A DNA stretch of 64,000 nt. Source: Aeromicrobium chenweiae. GTDB lineage: Bacteria; Actinomycetota; Actinomycetes; Propionibacteriales; Nocardioidaceae. The position numbers and the translations under genes are program-made. Shown one piece after another: positions 1 through 7,993 of the stretch. Positions within the stretch are counted from its first letter, which is position 1. Each line of letters opens with the position of its first letter. Where the stretch lies: positions 62,001-126,000 of the forward strand of contig NZ_CP026952.1 of the NCBI RefSeq assembly GCF_003065605.1, given 5' to 3'. The notes under the pieces are model-generated. The model was not told where the DNA came from and searched no databases. It worked only from the letters and a program-made list of their open reading frames with translations.

Positions 1-261
1 ACCACCCTGCTCAACGCGCTGGCCCGGCTGCACGCCGCCGGCGAGGACACCCTCGGCGAGGGCACCAAGCTGATCGGCCACTTCCGCGCCCACGGCCTGC
101 TCGTGCCCGTCTGGGAGTTCGAGCACGACGCCGCCGACCTGGAGGCCCCGGCGCAGGAGTTCCAGAAGCGGCTCGAGACGGCGCTCGCCGACGACTCGCC
201 CCTGACCTCCGAGCAGCGCTCGGCCCGCGGCGCCCTCATCAGCCGCCAGGTCCAGGTCTGA
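1..261 (+). CDS. DUF5926-like protein, C-terminal end (partial)
   Basis: Open frame that enters from the left edge and ends at TGA 259-261, giving the last 86 residues of a larger protein. The text (LHAAGEDTLGEGTKLIGHF, then RAHGLLVPVWEF) resembles the C-terminus of the actinobacterial DUF5926 family, some members of which have been mis-named SecA-like in annotations. The tail is acidic and helical. Nothing visible gives a function, and the start lies outside the window. It converges on arcA across a very long hairpin. The family call is from memory of the motif and is moderate; that the frame is coding is likely from the codon third positions. Confidence 0.6.
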   Translation, partial: TTLLNALARLHAAGEDTLGEGTKLIGHFRAHGLLVPVWEFEHDAADLEAPAQEFQKRLETALADDSPLTSEQRSARGALISRQVQV

Positions 262-265
262 CCCC

Positions 266-336
266 ACCGCGCTGGGCCTGACGTTTCGACCGACACGCCG
301 ACGGCGTGTCTGCACAAACGTCAGGCCCAGCGCGGT
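266..336. terminator. Long nested hairpin between convergent genes
   Basis: A perfect 21-bp inverted repeat (266-286 against 316-336) encloses a second perfect 9-bp inverted repeat (292-300 against 302-310). It sits exactly between two converging genes, so a bidirectional terminator is the simplest reading. No clear U-tract follows, which is common for actinobacterial hairpin terminators. The stem is much longer than usual. Confidence 0.7.
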
Positions 337-353
337 TTGGCCCAGCGCGGTTT
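324..353. repeat. 15-bp exact tandem duplication
   Basis: GGCCCAGCGCGGTTT occurs at 324-338 and again at 339-353. The first copy contains the outer end of the right hairpin arm, so the arm sequence has been duplicated next to itself, just before the arcA stop codon at 355. Confidence 0.85.
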
Positions 354-354
354 G

Positions 355-1536
355 CTAGTCCCGGTCGATCGGGCAGGACATGCAGCGCGGTCCGCCGCGG
401 CCGGAGCCGAGCTGGTCGCCGCTGATCGCGATGACCTCGATGCCGTGCTCCTCGAGCCGGGCGTTCGTCTGCTCGTTGCGCTCGTACGCCACCGCGAGGC
501 GCGCGTCGATGGCCAGGGTGTTGTTGCCGTCGTCCCACTGCTCGCGCTCGGCCGTCACCGGGTCGAGGCCGGTGTCGATCTGGTGCAGCGTGTCGATGCC
601 CATCGCGGCGGCCGCGGCGGAGAAGAACGACGACTCCTGGCCCAGGACGAACCGGCCGTCCTCCCAGGTCAGCGGGACGGCCCGCAGGTTGTCGGCCATG
701 TTCGGGTAGATGACGACGGTGTCGACATCGACCATCGTGACGATCGTGTCGAGGTGCATCGTGGCGCGCTCCTGCGCGATCGGCACCGCGAGGACGGTCC
801 GGGCGAGGTCCTCGGTCAGCACCTGGCGGGCGAACCGCTCGAGGCCCGCGGGCGTCGTCCGCTCGCCGATGCCCACGGCGATGACGCCGGGCGCGAGCTC
901 CAGCACGTCCCCGCCCTCGAGGTGCTCCAGGTGCGGCCCGTGGACGACCGGCGTGCCGGCGAAGCGCGGGTGGTGCCGGTAGATCAGGCCGGTCAGCTGC
1001 GTCTCGCGCGCCCGGGCTGGCATCGCGAGGCTGGTCACCGCGACGCGGTCGCGCAGCCAGACCGACGAGTCGCGGGTGAACAGCAGGTTGGGCAGCGGGT
1101 TGATGAGGAAGTCCTCGGGCTGCATGAGGTGGTTGGCGACCGAGCCGTCGACGCGCACCTCGTCGTTGCGGAGGCCCGCCATCAACAGCTCGGCGAGCTT
1201 GCCGGGGTCGGCCGCGTGCAGGTGGCTCTCGATCCAGGACTGCAGGCTCGGTCCGACGAACAGGTCCTTGAGCGTGCTGGCGATGATCTCCTCGCGCGCC
1301 GCCTCGATCTCGAGGGTCGTCGTGAGCAGCTCGGTCAGGTAGAGCACCTCGACCGAGTGGTCGCGCAGCGCCTGCGCGAACGCGTCGTGCTCGTCCTGCG
1401 CACGCCCCAGCCACGGGATGCCGTCGAACAGCAGCTGGTCGTTGTTGCGGGGGGTCAGTCGCCCCAGCTCGGCGCCGGGACGGTGCAGCATGACCGTCCG
1501 TAGTCGTCCGACTTCGCTGTCCGCTCCGAGAGTCAT
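355..1536 (-). CDS. arcA: Arginine deiminase
   Basis: 393-residue protein matching arginine deiminase (EC 3.5.3.6), which hydrolyses L-arginine to citrulline and ammonia in the cytoplasm. Visible family motifs are the N-terminal SEVGRLRTVMLHRPG, NLLFTRDSSVWL, HLEGGDVLEL and the C-terminal catalytic-cysteine region GRGGPRCMSCPIDRD; the length is normal for the family. ATG at 1536 is chosen because a TACGCT -10 box lies exactly 6 nt upstream, giving a leaderless transcript; the open frame extends further but has no support. No ornithine carbamoyltransferase or carbamate kinase lies nearby, so a complete fermentative ADI pathway is not seen here and a stand-alone role in arginine use or acid tolerance is inferred. 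Confidence 0.93.
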   Translation of the reverse strand: MTLGADSEVGRLRTVMLHRPGAELGRLTPRNNDQLLFDGIPWLGRAQDEHDAFAQALRDHSVEVLYLTELLTTTLEIEAAREEIIASTLKDLFVGPSLQSWIESHLHAADPGKLAELLMAGLRNDEVRVDGSVANHLMQPEDFLINPLPNLLFTRDSSVWLRDRVAVTSLAMPARARETQLTGLIYRHHPRFAGTPVVHGPHLEHLEGGDVLELAPGVIAVGIGERTTPAGLERFARQVLTEDLARTVLAVPIAQERATMHLDTIVTMVDVDTVVIYPNMADNLRAVPLTWEDGRFVLGQESSFFSAAAAAMGIDTLHQIDTGLDPVTAEREQWDDGNNTLAIDARLAVAYERNEQTNARLEEHGIEVIAISGDQLGSGRGGPRCMSCPIDRD

Positions 1537-1542
1537 GCGGAC

Positions 1543-1548
1543 AGCGTA
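1543..1548 (-). promoter_or_regulatory. -10 box, leaderless arcA
   Basis: TACGCT on the minus strand, 6 nt before the arcA ATG. Part of a recurring TANNNT-N6/7-start pattern in this window. Confidence 0.55.
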
Positions 1549-1617
1549 GTGATGGCCTCGGCCAAGTTGTGGCGAGTGTTGCACTCGTTCCGCTAACGGG
1601 AAGGGCCCTGACGTGCG

Positions 1618-1623
1618 TAGGCT
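1618..1623 (+). promoter_or_regulatory. -10 box, leaderless pgmB operon
   Basis: TAGGCT followed by 6 nt and the GTG start at 1630; no Shine-Dalgarno sequence is present. Confidence 0.6.
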
Positions 1624-1629
1624 CATCAG

Positions 1630-2361
1630 GTGGACTGGAATGAGTACGATGCGGCGCTGTTCGACCTCGACGGCGTGATCACGCCGACCGCCGAGGTGCA
1701 CATGCGCGCCTGGGACAAGATGTTCAACGACTTCCTGCGCGATCGGGGGGTCGAGGAGCCGTACACGGACGCCGACTACTTCACGTACGTCGACGGCAAG
1801 CCGCGCTACGACGGGGTGCGTTCGTTCCTCGCCTCTCGCGGCATCACGCTGCCCGACGGCGACCCGTCGGACCCCGCGTCCGCCGAGACGGTGTCCGGTC
1901 TCGGCAACCGCAAGAACGCCGACCTCGAGGAGATCCTCGCGAAGGAGGGCGTCTCGCCCTATCCGGGCTCCGTCAAGCTGGTGAAGGCGCTCGCCGAGCG
2001 CGGCACCAAGATGGCGATCGTCTCCAGCTCGCGCAACGCCGCCGCGGTGCTGACCGCCGCCGGCATGATCGAGCACTTCCCGGTCATCGTCAGCGGCAAG
2101 GAGGCCGGCGAGCGCGGCCTGGCCGGCAAGCCCGCCCCCGACACGTTCCTGGCGGCGGCCGAGGATCTCGGCGTGCCGAAGGAACGCGCGGTCGTGTTCG
2201 AGGACGCCCTGTCCGGCGTCGCGGCCGGACACGCCGGCGACTTCGGCCTCGTGATCGGCGTGAACCGCGGGGTCGGCGCCGACGCGCTGATCGAGCACGG
2301 CGCCGACGTCGTGGTCGACGACCTCGCCGAGCTCGTCGAGGGCGCCGAGGTGACCGCATGA
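1630..2361 (+). CDS. pgmB: Beta-phosphoglucomutase-type HAD hydrolase
   Basis: 243-residue HAD-superfamily protein. Motif I is FDLDGVIT with the paired aspartates, motif II is the VSSS stretch, the lysine is in GLAGKPAPDTF and the acidic motif is VFEDALSGV. The cap is inserted after motif I, as in the beta-phosphoglucomutase subfamily, which interconverts beta-glucose-1-phosphate and glucose-6-phosphate. It overlaps the next gene by ATGA (2358-2361). A GH65 phosphorylase releases beta-glucose-1-phosphate, so the pair forms a two-step disaccharide-salvage unit; mycobacteria have the same adjacent pair. The GTG start at 1630 is set by the leaderless promoter. A general sugar phosphatase cannot be excluded. 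Confidence 0.85.
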   Translation: MDWNEYDAALFDLDGVITPTAEVHMRAWDKMFNDFLRDRGVEEPYTDADYFTYVDGKPRYDGVRSFLASRGITLPDGDPSDPASAETVSGLGNRKNADLEEILAKEGVSPYPGSVKLVKALAERGTKMAIVSSSRNAAAVLTAAGMIEHFPVIVSGKEAGERGLAGKPAPDTFLAAAEDLGVPKERAVVFEDALSGVAAGHAGDFGLVIGVNRGVGADALIEHGADVVVDDLAELVEGAEVTA

Positions 2362-4841
2362 GCCCGTCGCACATCGCCCCGCAGGCGATGGACTTCCTGG
2401 ATCGCACGCGCTACCCCGTCGACGAGTGGGCCCTGGTCGAGCGGCGCATCGACACCGACGACCTCGGCGCCACCGAGACACTGTTCTCGGTCGGCAACGG
2501 CTACCTCGGTCTGCGCGGCAACGTCGAGGAGGGCCGCGACTCGTACTCGCACGGCACCTTCATCAACGGCTTCCACGAGACCTGGCCCATCCAGCACGCC
2601 GAGGAGGCCTTCGGCTTCGCCCGGGTCGGTCAGACGATCGTCAACGCGCCGGACGCCAAGGTCATCCGTCTCTACGTCGACGACGAGCCGCTGCTGCTGC
2701 CGATCGCCGACCTCATGCAGTACGAGCGTCGCCTCGACTTCCGCAGCGGCGTCATGACCCGCGAGATCCTGTGGCGCACGCCCGGCGGCAAGCGGGTCCA
2801 GATCCGGTCACGCCGCATGGTCTCGTTCACGCAGCGCCACCTCGCGGTGATGACGTTCGAGGTCACCATGCTCGACGACTACGCCCCCGTGGCGATCTCG
2901 TCGCAGATCCTCAACCGCCAGGACGGCGAGGACGAGTACCACGTCCGCTCCAAGTCCATGGGCGAAGGCGTCGACCCCCGCAAGGCCGGCCAGATGCGCC
3001 ACCGCGTGCTGATGCCGCAGAGCAACTACGGCAACGTCGCCGACGGTCGGGTCGCGCTGGGCTACCAGTGCGCCGAGAGCGGCATGACGATCGCGGTCGC
3101 CGCCGACCACCGGCTCGAGACGACCAACAGCTACACCAAGCGCATCCAGACCGACGACGACCTGGCCAAGATGACGTACCGCATCGACGCGGAGCCGGGC
3201 CAGCCGATCACGCTGACCAAGTTCGTCAGCTATCACACCTCGCGCGGCGTCCCGTCCCGCGAGCTGCTCGACCGCTGCCGTCGTACGCTCGACCGCGCCC
3301 AGGACGAGGGCCTGGAGAAGCAGCTCGAGGACCAGCGCACGTGGCTCGCCGACTTCTGGACCCGCTCGGACGTCGAGATCCCCGGCCAGCCCGAGGTGCA
3401 GCAGGCGACCCGCTGGAACCTGTTCCAGGTCGCCCAGGCGTCGGCCCGGGCCGAGGGCACCGGCATCGCCGCGAAGGGCGTCACCGGCTCCGGCTACGGC
3501 GGCCACTACTTCTGGGACACCGAGGTCTACGTCCTGCCGTTCCTGACGTACACGACCCCGCGGATGGCCCGCAACGCCCTGCGGTTCCGGTACACGCTGC
3601 TGGACGCGGCCCGCAACCGGGCCAAGCAGATGGCCCAGCAGGGCGCGCTGTTCCCGTGGCGCACGATCAACGGCGAGGAGGCCTCGGCCTACTACGCCGC
3701 GGGCACCGCGCAGTACCACATCGACGCCGACGTCTCGTACGCCTTGAGCCAGTACCTCGCGGCGACCGGCGACGTCGACTTCCTGACCCGCGAGGGCATC
3801 GACATCCTCGTCGAGACCGCCCGCATGTGGGTCGATCTCGGCTTCTGGCGCAACGAGGCCGACGGCACGTTCCACATCCACGGCGTGACCGGGCCGGACG
3901 AGTACACGACGGTCGTCAACGACAACCTCTTCACCAACGTCATGGCGCGGTTCAACCTGCGCCGGGCCGTCCAGGCGGTCCGCGAGCTGGTCGAGCGTGA
4001 CGGCGTCGAGTACGAGGAGGTCGTCAAGCGGCTCAAGCTCGACCTCGCGGAGGTCGACGACTGGGAGCGCGCCGCCAACGACATGGCGATCCCGTACGAC
4101 GAGCACCTCGGCGTGCACCCGCAGGACCAGCACTTCCTCGAGCGTGAGGTCTGGGACCTCGCCAACACGCCGCTCGACAAGCGTCCGCTGCTGCTCAACT
4201 ACCACCCGCTGGTGATCTACCGGTTCCAGGTGCTGAAGCAGGCCGACGTCGTGCTGGCGCTGTTCCTGCAAGGCGAGCACTTCACGCCCGAGGAGAAGCG
4301 GGCCGACTTCGAGTACTACGACCCGATCACGACCGGCGACTCGACGCTGTCCGCGGTCGTGCAGTCGATCATGGCGGCCGAGGTCGGCTACCACGACCTG
4401 GCACTGCGCTACTTCCTCTCCGCGCTGTACGTCGACCTCGCCGACCGGCACCAGAACACCGCCGACGGCGTTCACGTGGCGTCCACGGGCGGCGTGTGGA
4501 GCGCACTGGTCAACGGCTTCGGCGGGTTCCGCGACCAGGGCGGCCGGTTCACGCTCGACCCGCGCCTGCCCGAGACCTGGGAGTCGCTCACGTTCCGGCT
4601 CACGCTGCGGGGCACCCGCGTGCGCATCGACGTCCACCCGGACCGGGTCGACTTGTGCATCGAGGACGGCAAGGAGGCCACCCTCGTCATCCGCGGCCAG
4701 GAGGTCACCGTGACCCCGGGCGACCCGGTGTCGGTGCCGCTCGACGGCCACGGCCCGCGGCTCGAGGGCGAGCCCGCTCCCGTCCCGGGTCGTCGCCGCG
4801 CCGACGGCACGATCATCGCCGCGATCGTCCCCGGCACCTGA
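2358..4841 (+). CDS. Glycoside hydrolase family 65 disaccharide phosphorylase
   Basis: 827 residues with the three-part GH65 layout: an N-terminal beta-sandwich (about 1-290), an (alpha/alpha)6 catalytic barrel (about 330-700) and a C-terminal beta domain. The catalytic acid is Glu515 in HGVTGPDEYT. GYGGHYFWDTE and the phosphate-site residues around TGDSTLSAVVQSI fit an inverting phosphorylase rather than a hydrolase. The likely reaction is maltose, trehalose or kojibiose plus phosphate giving beta-glucose-1-phosphate and glucose; the exact disaccharide cannot be read from sequence. It is translationally coupled to the upstream phosphoglucomutase. No transporter or regulator is adjacent, so the substrate may be internal, for example from glycogen or trehalose turnover. 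Confidence 0.9.
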   Translation: MSPSHIAPQAMDFLDRTRYPVDEWALVERRIDTDDLGATETLFSVGNGYLGLRGNVEEGRDSYSHGTFINGFHETWPIQHAEEAFGFARVGQTIVNAPDAKVIRLYVDDEPLLLPIADLMQYERRLDFRSGVMTREILWRTPGGKRVQIRSRRMVSFTQRHLAVMTFEVTMLDDYAPVAISSQILNRQDGEDEYHVRSKSMGEGVDPRKAGQMRHRVLMPQSNYGNVADGRVALGYQCAESGMTIAVAADHRLETTNSYTKRIQTDDDLAKMTYRIDAEPGQPITLTKFVSYHTSRGVPSRELLDRCRRTLDRAQDEGLEKQLEDQRTWLADFWTRSDVEIPGQPEVQQATRWNLFQVAQASARAEGTGIAAKGVTGSGYGGHYFWDTEVYVLPFLTYTTPRMARNALRFRYTLLDAARNRAKQMAQQGALFPWRTINGEEASAYYAAGTAQYHIDADVSYALSQYLAATGDVDFLTREGIDILVETARMWVDLGFWRNEADGTFHIHGVTGPDEYTTVVNDNLFTNVMARFNLRRAVQAVRELVERDGVEYEEVVKRLKLDLAEVDDWERAANDMAIPYDEHLGVHPQDQHFLEREVWDLANTPLDKRPLLLNYHPLVIYRFQVLKQADVVLALFLQGEHFTPEEKRADFEYYDPITTGDSTLSAVVQSIMAAEVGYHDLALRYFLSALYVDLADRHQNTADGVHVASTGGVWSALVNGFGGFRDQGGRFTLDPRLPETWESLTFRLTLRGTRVRIDVHPDRVDLCIEDGKEATLVIRGQEVTVTPGDPVSVPLDGHGPRLEGEPAPVPGRRRADGTIIAAIVPGT

Positions 4842-4867
4842 TCCACCCGCTCGGGGGCCGGACGTGC

Positions 4868-4873
4868 GAAAAT
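4868..4873 (+). promoter_or_regulatory. Possible weak -10 box for FHA-like gene
   Basis: GAAAAT followed by 6 nt and GTG 4880. It lacks the first T of the consensus, so this is the weakest of the leaderless candidates. Confidence 0.3.
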
Positions 4874-4879
4874 CGTCAG

Positions 4880-5263
4880 GTGATCACCGTGAAGTGGAAG
4901 ACCGCCACCGGCGCGACCGGGGAGACGCAGCTCTCGGGTGACGACAAGTGGACGTTCGGGCGCACCGGAGGGGCCGATGACCTCACGGTGTCGGTCGACA
5001 ACCCGGCCGTCAGCCGCACGGCGCTGGTGATCCGCGACAGCGGCCCGGGCCCGGTCGTGTTCCGCGGTCAGACCGACAACGGGGCCAAGGTCGCCCTGGT
5101 CAGCGTCATCGGGTCGACGACGTGGCTCGACGAGGGCACGGCGGGCAACCTGACCGCCGAGGAGAACCGGGTCGAGCTCTCGATCCAGGACGAGGTCGTC
5201 GTGACCGTCGACGTCGAGTTCGACGACCGCGGCTCGGTCGTGGAGCGCCGGCAGGCCCAGTAG
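4880..5263 (+). CDS. Small FHA-like protein
   Basis: 127-residue acidic, all-beta protein. The stretch WTFGRTGGADDLTVSV, then NPAVSRTALVIRD, resembles the forkhead-associated fold (GR loop, then the S-R that contacts phosphothreonine, then paired strands). The usual SxxH is replaced by SRTA, so phosphopeptide binding is uncertain. It has no signal peptide or membrane segment. GTG 4880 was chosen because the frame before it runs into the GH65 gene and a -10-like box lies 6 nt upstream. No partner kinase is seen nearby. A degenerate FHA is the best guess; a plain hypothetical is the alternative. Confidence 0.6.
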   Translation: MITVKWKTATGATGETQLSGDDKWTFGRTGGADDLTVSVDNPAVSRTALVIRDSGPGPVVFRGQTDNGAKVALVSVIGSTTWLDEGTAGNLTAEENRVELSIQDEVVVTVDVEFDDRGSVVERRQAQ

Positions 5264-5275
5264 ACCCGGCCTCGA

Positions 5276-5281
5276 TAGTCT
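5276..5281 (+). promoter_or_regulatory. -10 box, leaderless add
   Basis: TAGTCT, 6 nt before the ATG at 5288. Confidence 0.6.
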
Positions 5282-5287
5282 CGGGCC

Positions 5288-6292
5288 ATGTCGTTCGAGA
5301 CCGGTCTGCCCAAGGCTGAGCTGCACGTCCACCACGTCGGATCCGCGTCGATGCGGACGGTCGCCGAGCTGGCGGAGCGACACGCCGGCTCCACGACCGT
5401 CCCGACGGACCCGCAGAAGCTGGCGGAGTTCTTCACGTTCACCGACTTCGCCCACTTCATCGAGGTCTACCTCTCGGTCGTCGACCTGCTGCGCACGCCC
5501 GAGGACCTGTGGACGCTGACGTACGACGTCGCCCGCGACCTCACCGCGCAGAACGTCCGGTACGTCGAGCTGACCTGCACGCCGTACACCTCGATCGCGG
5601 TCGGCATCAGCGCCGAGGCGTACTGCGAGGCGCTCGAGGACGCCCGCCGTCGAGCGGAGGCCGACTTCGGCCTCACGATGCGCTGGATCTTCGACATCCC
5701 GGGCGAGTCCGGGCTGCCCGCCGCGGACGTCACGCTCGACACCGCGCTGCGGCTGCAGCCCGACGGGCTCGTGGGCTTCGGCCTCGGCGGCCCCGAGATC
5801 GGCGTGCCGCGCCCGCAGTTCAAGCCGCACTTCGACCAGGCGCGTGCCGCGGGACTGCACAGCCTGCCGCACGCGGGCGAGTCCACCGGACCGCAGACGA
5901 TCTGGGACTCCCTGGAGGCGCTGGGCGCCGAGCGCATCGGTCACGGCATCGCGGCGGCGCAGGACCCGGCCCTCATGGCGTACCTCGCTGAGCACCAGAT
6001 CCCGCTCGAGATCTCGCCGACCTCGAACATCCGCACCCGGTCGGTGCCGTCCATGGACGCGCACCCGCTGCCGACACTGGTGGCGGCCGGCGTCCCGGTG
6101 TCGATCAACTCCGACGACCCGCCGATGTTCTCCACCACGATCAGCCACGAGTACGAGGTGGCGCGCGACCTTCTCGGCCTCGACGACGCCGGCGTCGCCG
6201 ACCTGGCGCGAGCCGGGGTCCGTCAGTCGTACGCCCCGGACGCCGTCAAGACCCGGCTGCTCGCCGAGATCGACGCGTACGCGATCTCTTGA
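5288..6292 (+). CDS. add: Adenosine deaminase
   Basis: 334 residues, the normal length for bacterial adenosine deaminase, which converts adenosine or deoxyadenosine to inosine forms in purine salvage. Zinc ligands His13 and His15 lie in ELHVHHVGS, His195 and catalytic Glu198 in LPHAGES, and Asp276 and Asp277 in NSDDPPMF; RIGHG and SPTSN are also present. The third residue of the HxH loop is His rather than the common Leu-Asp/Glu, so a related aminohydrolase with altered purine preference is possible. Leaderless start at ATG 5288. It converges on the PAP2-lipid kinase gene across a small hairpin. Confidence 0.9.
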   Translation: MSFETGLPKAELHVHHVGSASMRTVAELAERHAGSTTVPTDPQKLAEFFTFTDFAHFIEVYLSVVDLLRTPEDLWTLTYDVARDLTAQNVRYVELTCTPYTSIAVGISAEAYCEALEDARRRAEADFGLTMRWIFDIPGESGLPAADVTLDTALRLQPDGLVGFGLGGPEIGVPRPQFKPHFDQARAAGLHSLPHAGESTGPQTIWDSLEALGAERIGHGIAAAQDPALMAYLAEHQIPLEISPTSNIRTRSVPSMDAHPLPTLVAAGVPVSINSDDPPMFSTTISHEYEVARDLLGLDDAGVADLARAGVRQSYAPDAVKTRLLAEIDAYAIS

Positions 6293-6294
6293 CC

Positions 6295-6310
6295 CGCCCC
6301 GACCGGGGCG
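6295..6310. terminator. Short hairpin between convergent genes
   Basis: CGCCCC-GACC-GGGGCG, a 6-bp GC stem with a 4-nt loop, lies between the add stop and the stop of the minus-strand PAP2 gene. It may serve both directions. Confidence 0.5.
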
Positions 6311-6313
6311 CGC

Positions 6314-7921
6314 CTACGCCGCGGCGGGCCCCACCGGGACGCGCACCAGCAGGACGCCGGGCTGCACCTGGGCGGTGATGACCTGGCCGTCACCGACCGG
6401 GTCGCCGTCGAGCTGCATCGGCACGGGCTTCTCGGCCTTGATGACGACCTTCTGGCCGATCAGGCGGTCGAGGCGCTCGTTGGTGCGCTTTTGCCGTCCG
6501 ATGACGCGCACGATGATCGCGAGCCAGCCGATGAATCGCTTCGGTGCGATGACCACGACGTCGAGCATGCCGTCGTCGATCTGCGCGTCGGGCAGCAGCG
6601 GGATGCCGCCCTGCAGGAAGCCGACGTTGCCGACGACGACGGTGCGGGCGCGGAACTTGCGCGGCTCGCCGTCGTCCACCGAGATCTGCACCTTCATCGC
6701 CGGGAAGCGGGCGGCCTTCACCCCGCTGACGAAGTACGCCAGCCAGCCGACCTTGCTCTTGAGCTGGTCGTTGACGCCGGTCATGATCGCGGCGTCCATG
6801 CCGAGCCCGGCCATGACGAGGAACGTCGTGCTGGTGCCGGTGTCGGTCTCCAGCACGGCCAGGTCGATCGCCCGGTCCTGGCCGCCGAACGCGACGTCGA
6901 GCGCGTCACGGGCGTTGAGCGGGATGCCGAGGTTGCGGGCCAGCAGGTTGCCGGTGCCGTGGGGCAGGACGCCGACCGCGACGCCGGTACGGGCGACCTC
7001 CTCGCAGACCGCGCGGACGGTGCCGTCGCCGCCCGCGGCGATGATGAGGTCGACCTCCTCGTGCAGGGCCGCGTTGGCCTGGCCGTGGCCCGGGTCCTCG
7101 ATCGTGGTCTCGTACCAGAGCGGCTCGTGCCAGCCGTTGAGCTCGGCGACCGTGCGCACGCGGGCCTTGAACTCCTCGACGTCGCCGACCTTGGCGGGGT
7201 TGAGCACGACCGCGGCCCGGCGGCGTCCCGAGCCGGTGATGATCGCGAGCTCGTGCGGCAGGCGGGCGGCGTCCGCGACGACGAGGATCCACAGGCCGAG
7301 GGCGATGACCAGGCCCAGGCACAGGCCTGCGACGACGTCGCTGAGGTAGTGCACGCCCAGGAAGACACGGCTCGCGCCGACGCCGATCGCGAGCAGGCTG
7401 AGCACGGAGATGAGGATCCGCCGCTTCCAGCCGCGCCCGGTCAGCACGATCGCCAGCAGCACCAGGACCGTGAACGTCATCGCGGCGCCGGTGGAGTGGC
7501 CGCTCGGGAACGAGTAGCCGCCGATCTCGTGCAGGGGCTCGTCGAACGCGGGACGGTCGCGGCGGAACGCGAGCTTGACCAGTGCGTTGCCGCCGATCGC
7601 GACCACCCCGGACAGGACGATCCAGAGCGCGACGGCCCGCTCGTGGCGCGTGAGGGCGAAGATCGCCAGCAGCGCCAGCACGATGCCGCAGACCAGGTTG
7701 CTGAAGACGACGGCCACGACCTCGAGGAAGTCCACGAGGCCCGGACGGCCGCCCGTGACGTCGTACGCCCAGTCGGCCACGTCGCGGTCGAGCTGCACGA
7801 TCGGGGACGCATCGGTGGCGACGCAGACGGCCAGCACGGCGAAGATGACCGTGGGGACGGCCAACAACCAGGCCAGCACAGCGTGGCTGCCGGGGTCGGC
7901 TCGACGCAGGTCAAACGTCAC
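6314..7921 (-). CDS. PAP2 phosphatase / diacylglycerol kinase fusion
   Basis: 535-residue two-domain lipid enzyme. Residues about 1-225 form a multi-pass PAP2 phosphatase with KLAFRRDRP, SFPSGHSTGAA and SRVFLGVHYLSDVVAG (the three catalytic motifs). Residues about 235-530 form a soluble DagK/YegS kinase domain with AAGGDGTVRAV and GTGNLLARNLGIP. The two halves run opposite reactions on lipid phosphates (dephosphorylation of phosphatidate or prenyl-pyrophosphate type lipids, and phosphorylation of diacylglycerol), so the protein may recycle a membrane lipid intermediate. GTG 7921 is preceded by a strong GAGGAGGA ribosome site 5-6 nt away, unlike the leaderless neighbours. Such fusions occur in other actinobacteria. 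Confidence 0.9.
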   Translation of the reverse strand: MTFDLRRADPGSHAVLAWLLAVPTVIFAVLAVCVATDASPIVQLDRDVADWAYDVTGGRPGLVDFLEVVAVVFSNLVCGIVLALLAIFALTRHERAVALWIVLSGVVAIGGNALVKLAFRRDRPAFDEPLHEIGGYSFPSGHSTGAAMTFTVLVLLAIVLTGRGWKRRILISVLSLLAIGVGASRVFLGVHYLSDVVAGLCLGLVIALGLWILVVADAARLPHELAIITGSGRRRAAVVLNPAKVGDVEEFKARVRTVAELNGWHEPLWYETTIEDPGHGQANAALHEEVDLIIAAGGDGTVRAVCEEVARTGVAVGVLPHGTGNLLARNLGIPLNARDALDVAFGGQDRAIDLAVLETDTGTSTTFLVMAGLGMDAAIMTGVNDQLKSKVGWLAYFVSGVKAARFPAMKVQISVDDGEPRKFRARTVVVGNVGFLQGGIPLLPDAQIDDGMLDVVVIAPKRFIGWLAIIVRVIGRQKRTNERLDRLIGQKVVIKAEKPVPMQLDGDPVGDGQVITAQVQPGVLLVRVPVGPAAA

Positions 7922-7981
7922 GGGTCCTCCTCAGGGGTCGGTCAACTCTAATCGACTGAAAACGCGCCGTGCCCCGGGCGA

Positions 7982-7987
7982 TAGGCT
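7982..7987 (+). promoter_or_regulatory. -10 box, leaderless serS
   Basis: TAGGCT, 6 nt before GTG 7994; no ribosome binding site or T-box leader is present in the 72-nt gap. Confidence 0.6.
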
Positions 7988-7993
7988 GACACC

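Noticed and set aside
7922..7993. T-box riboswitch before serS
   Set aside because: The gap is only 72 nt, the transcript appears leaderless and no T-box sequence is present.
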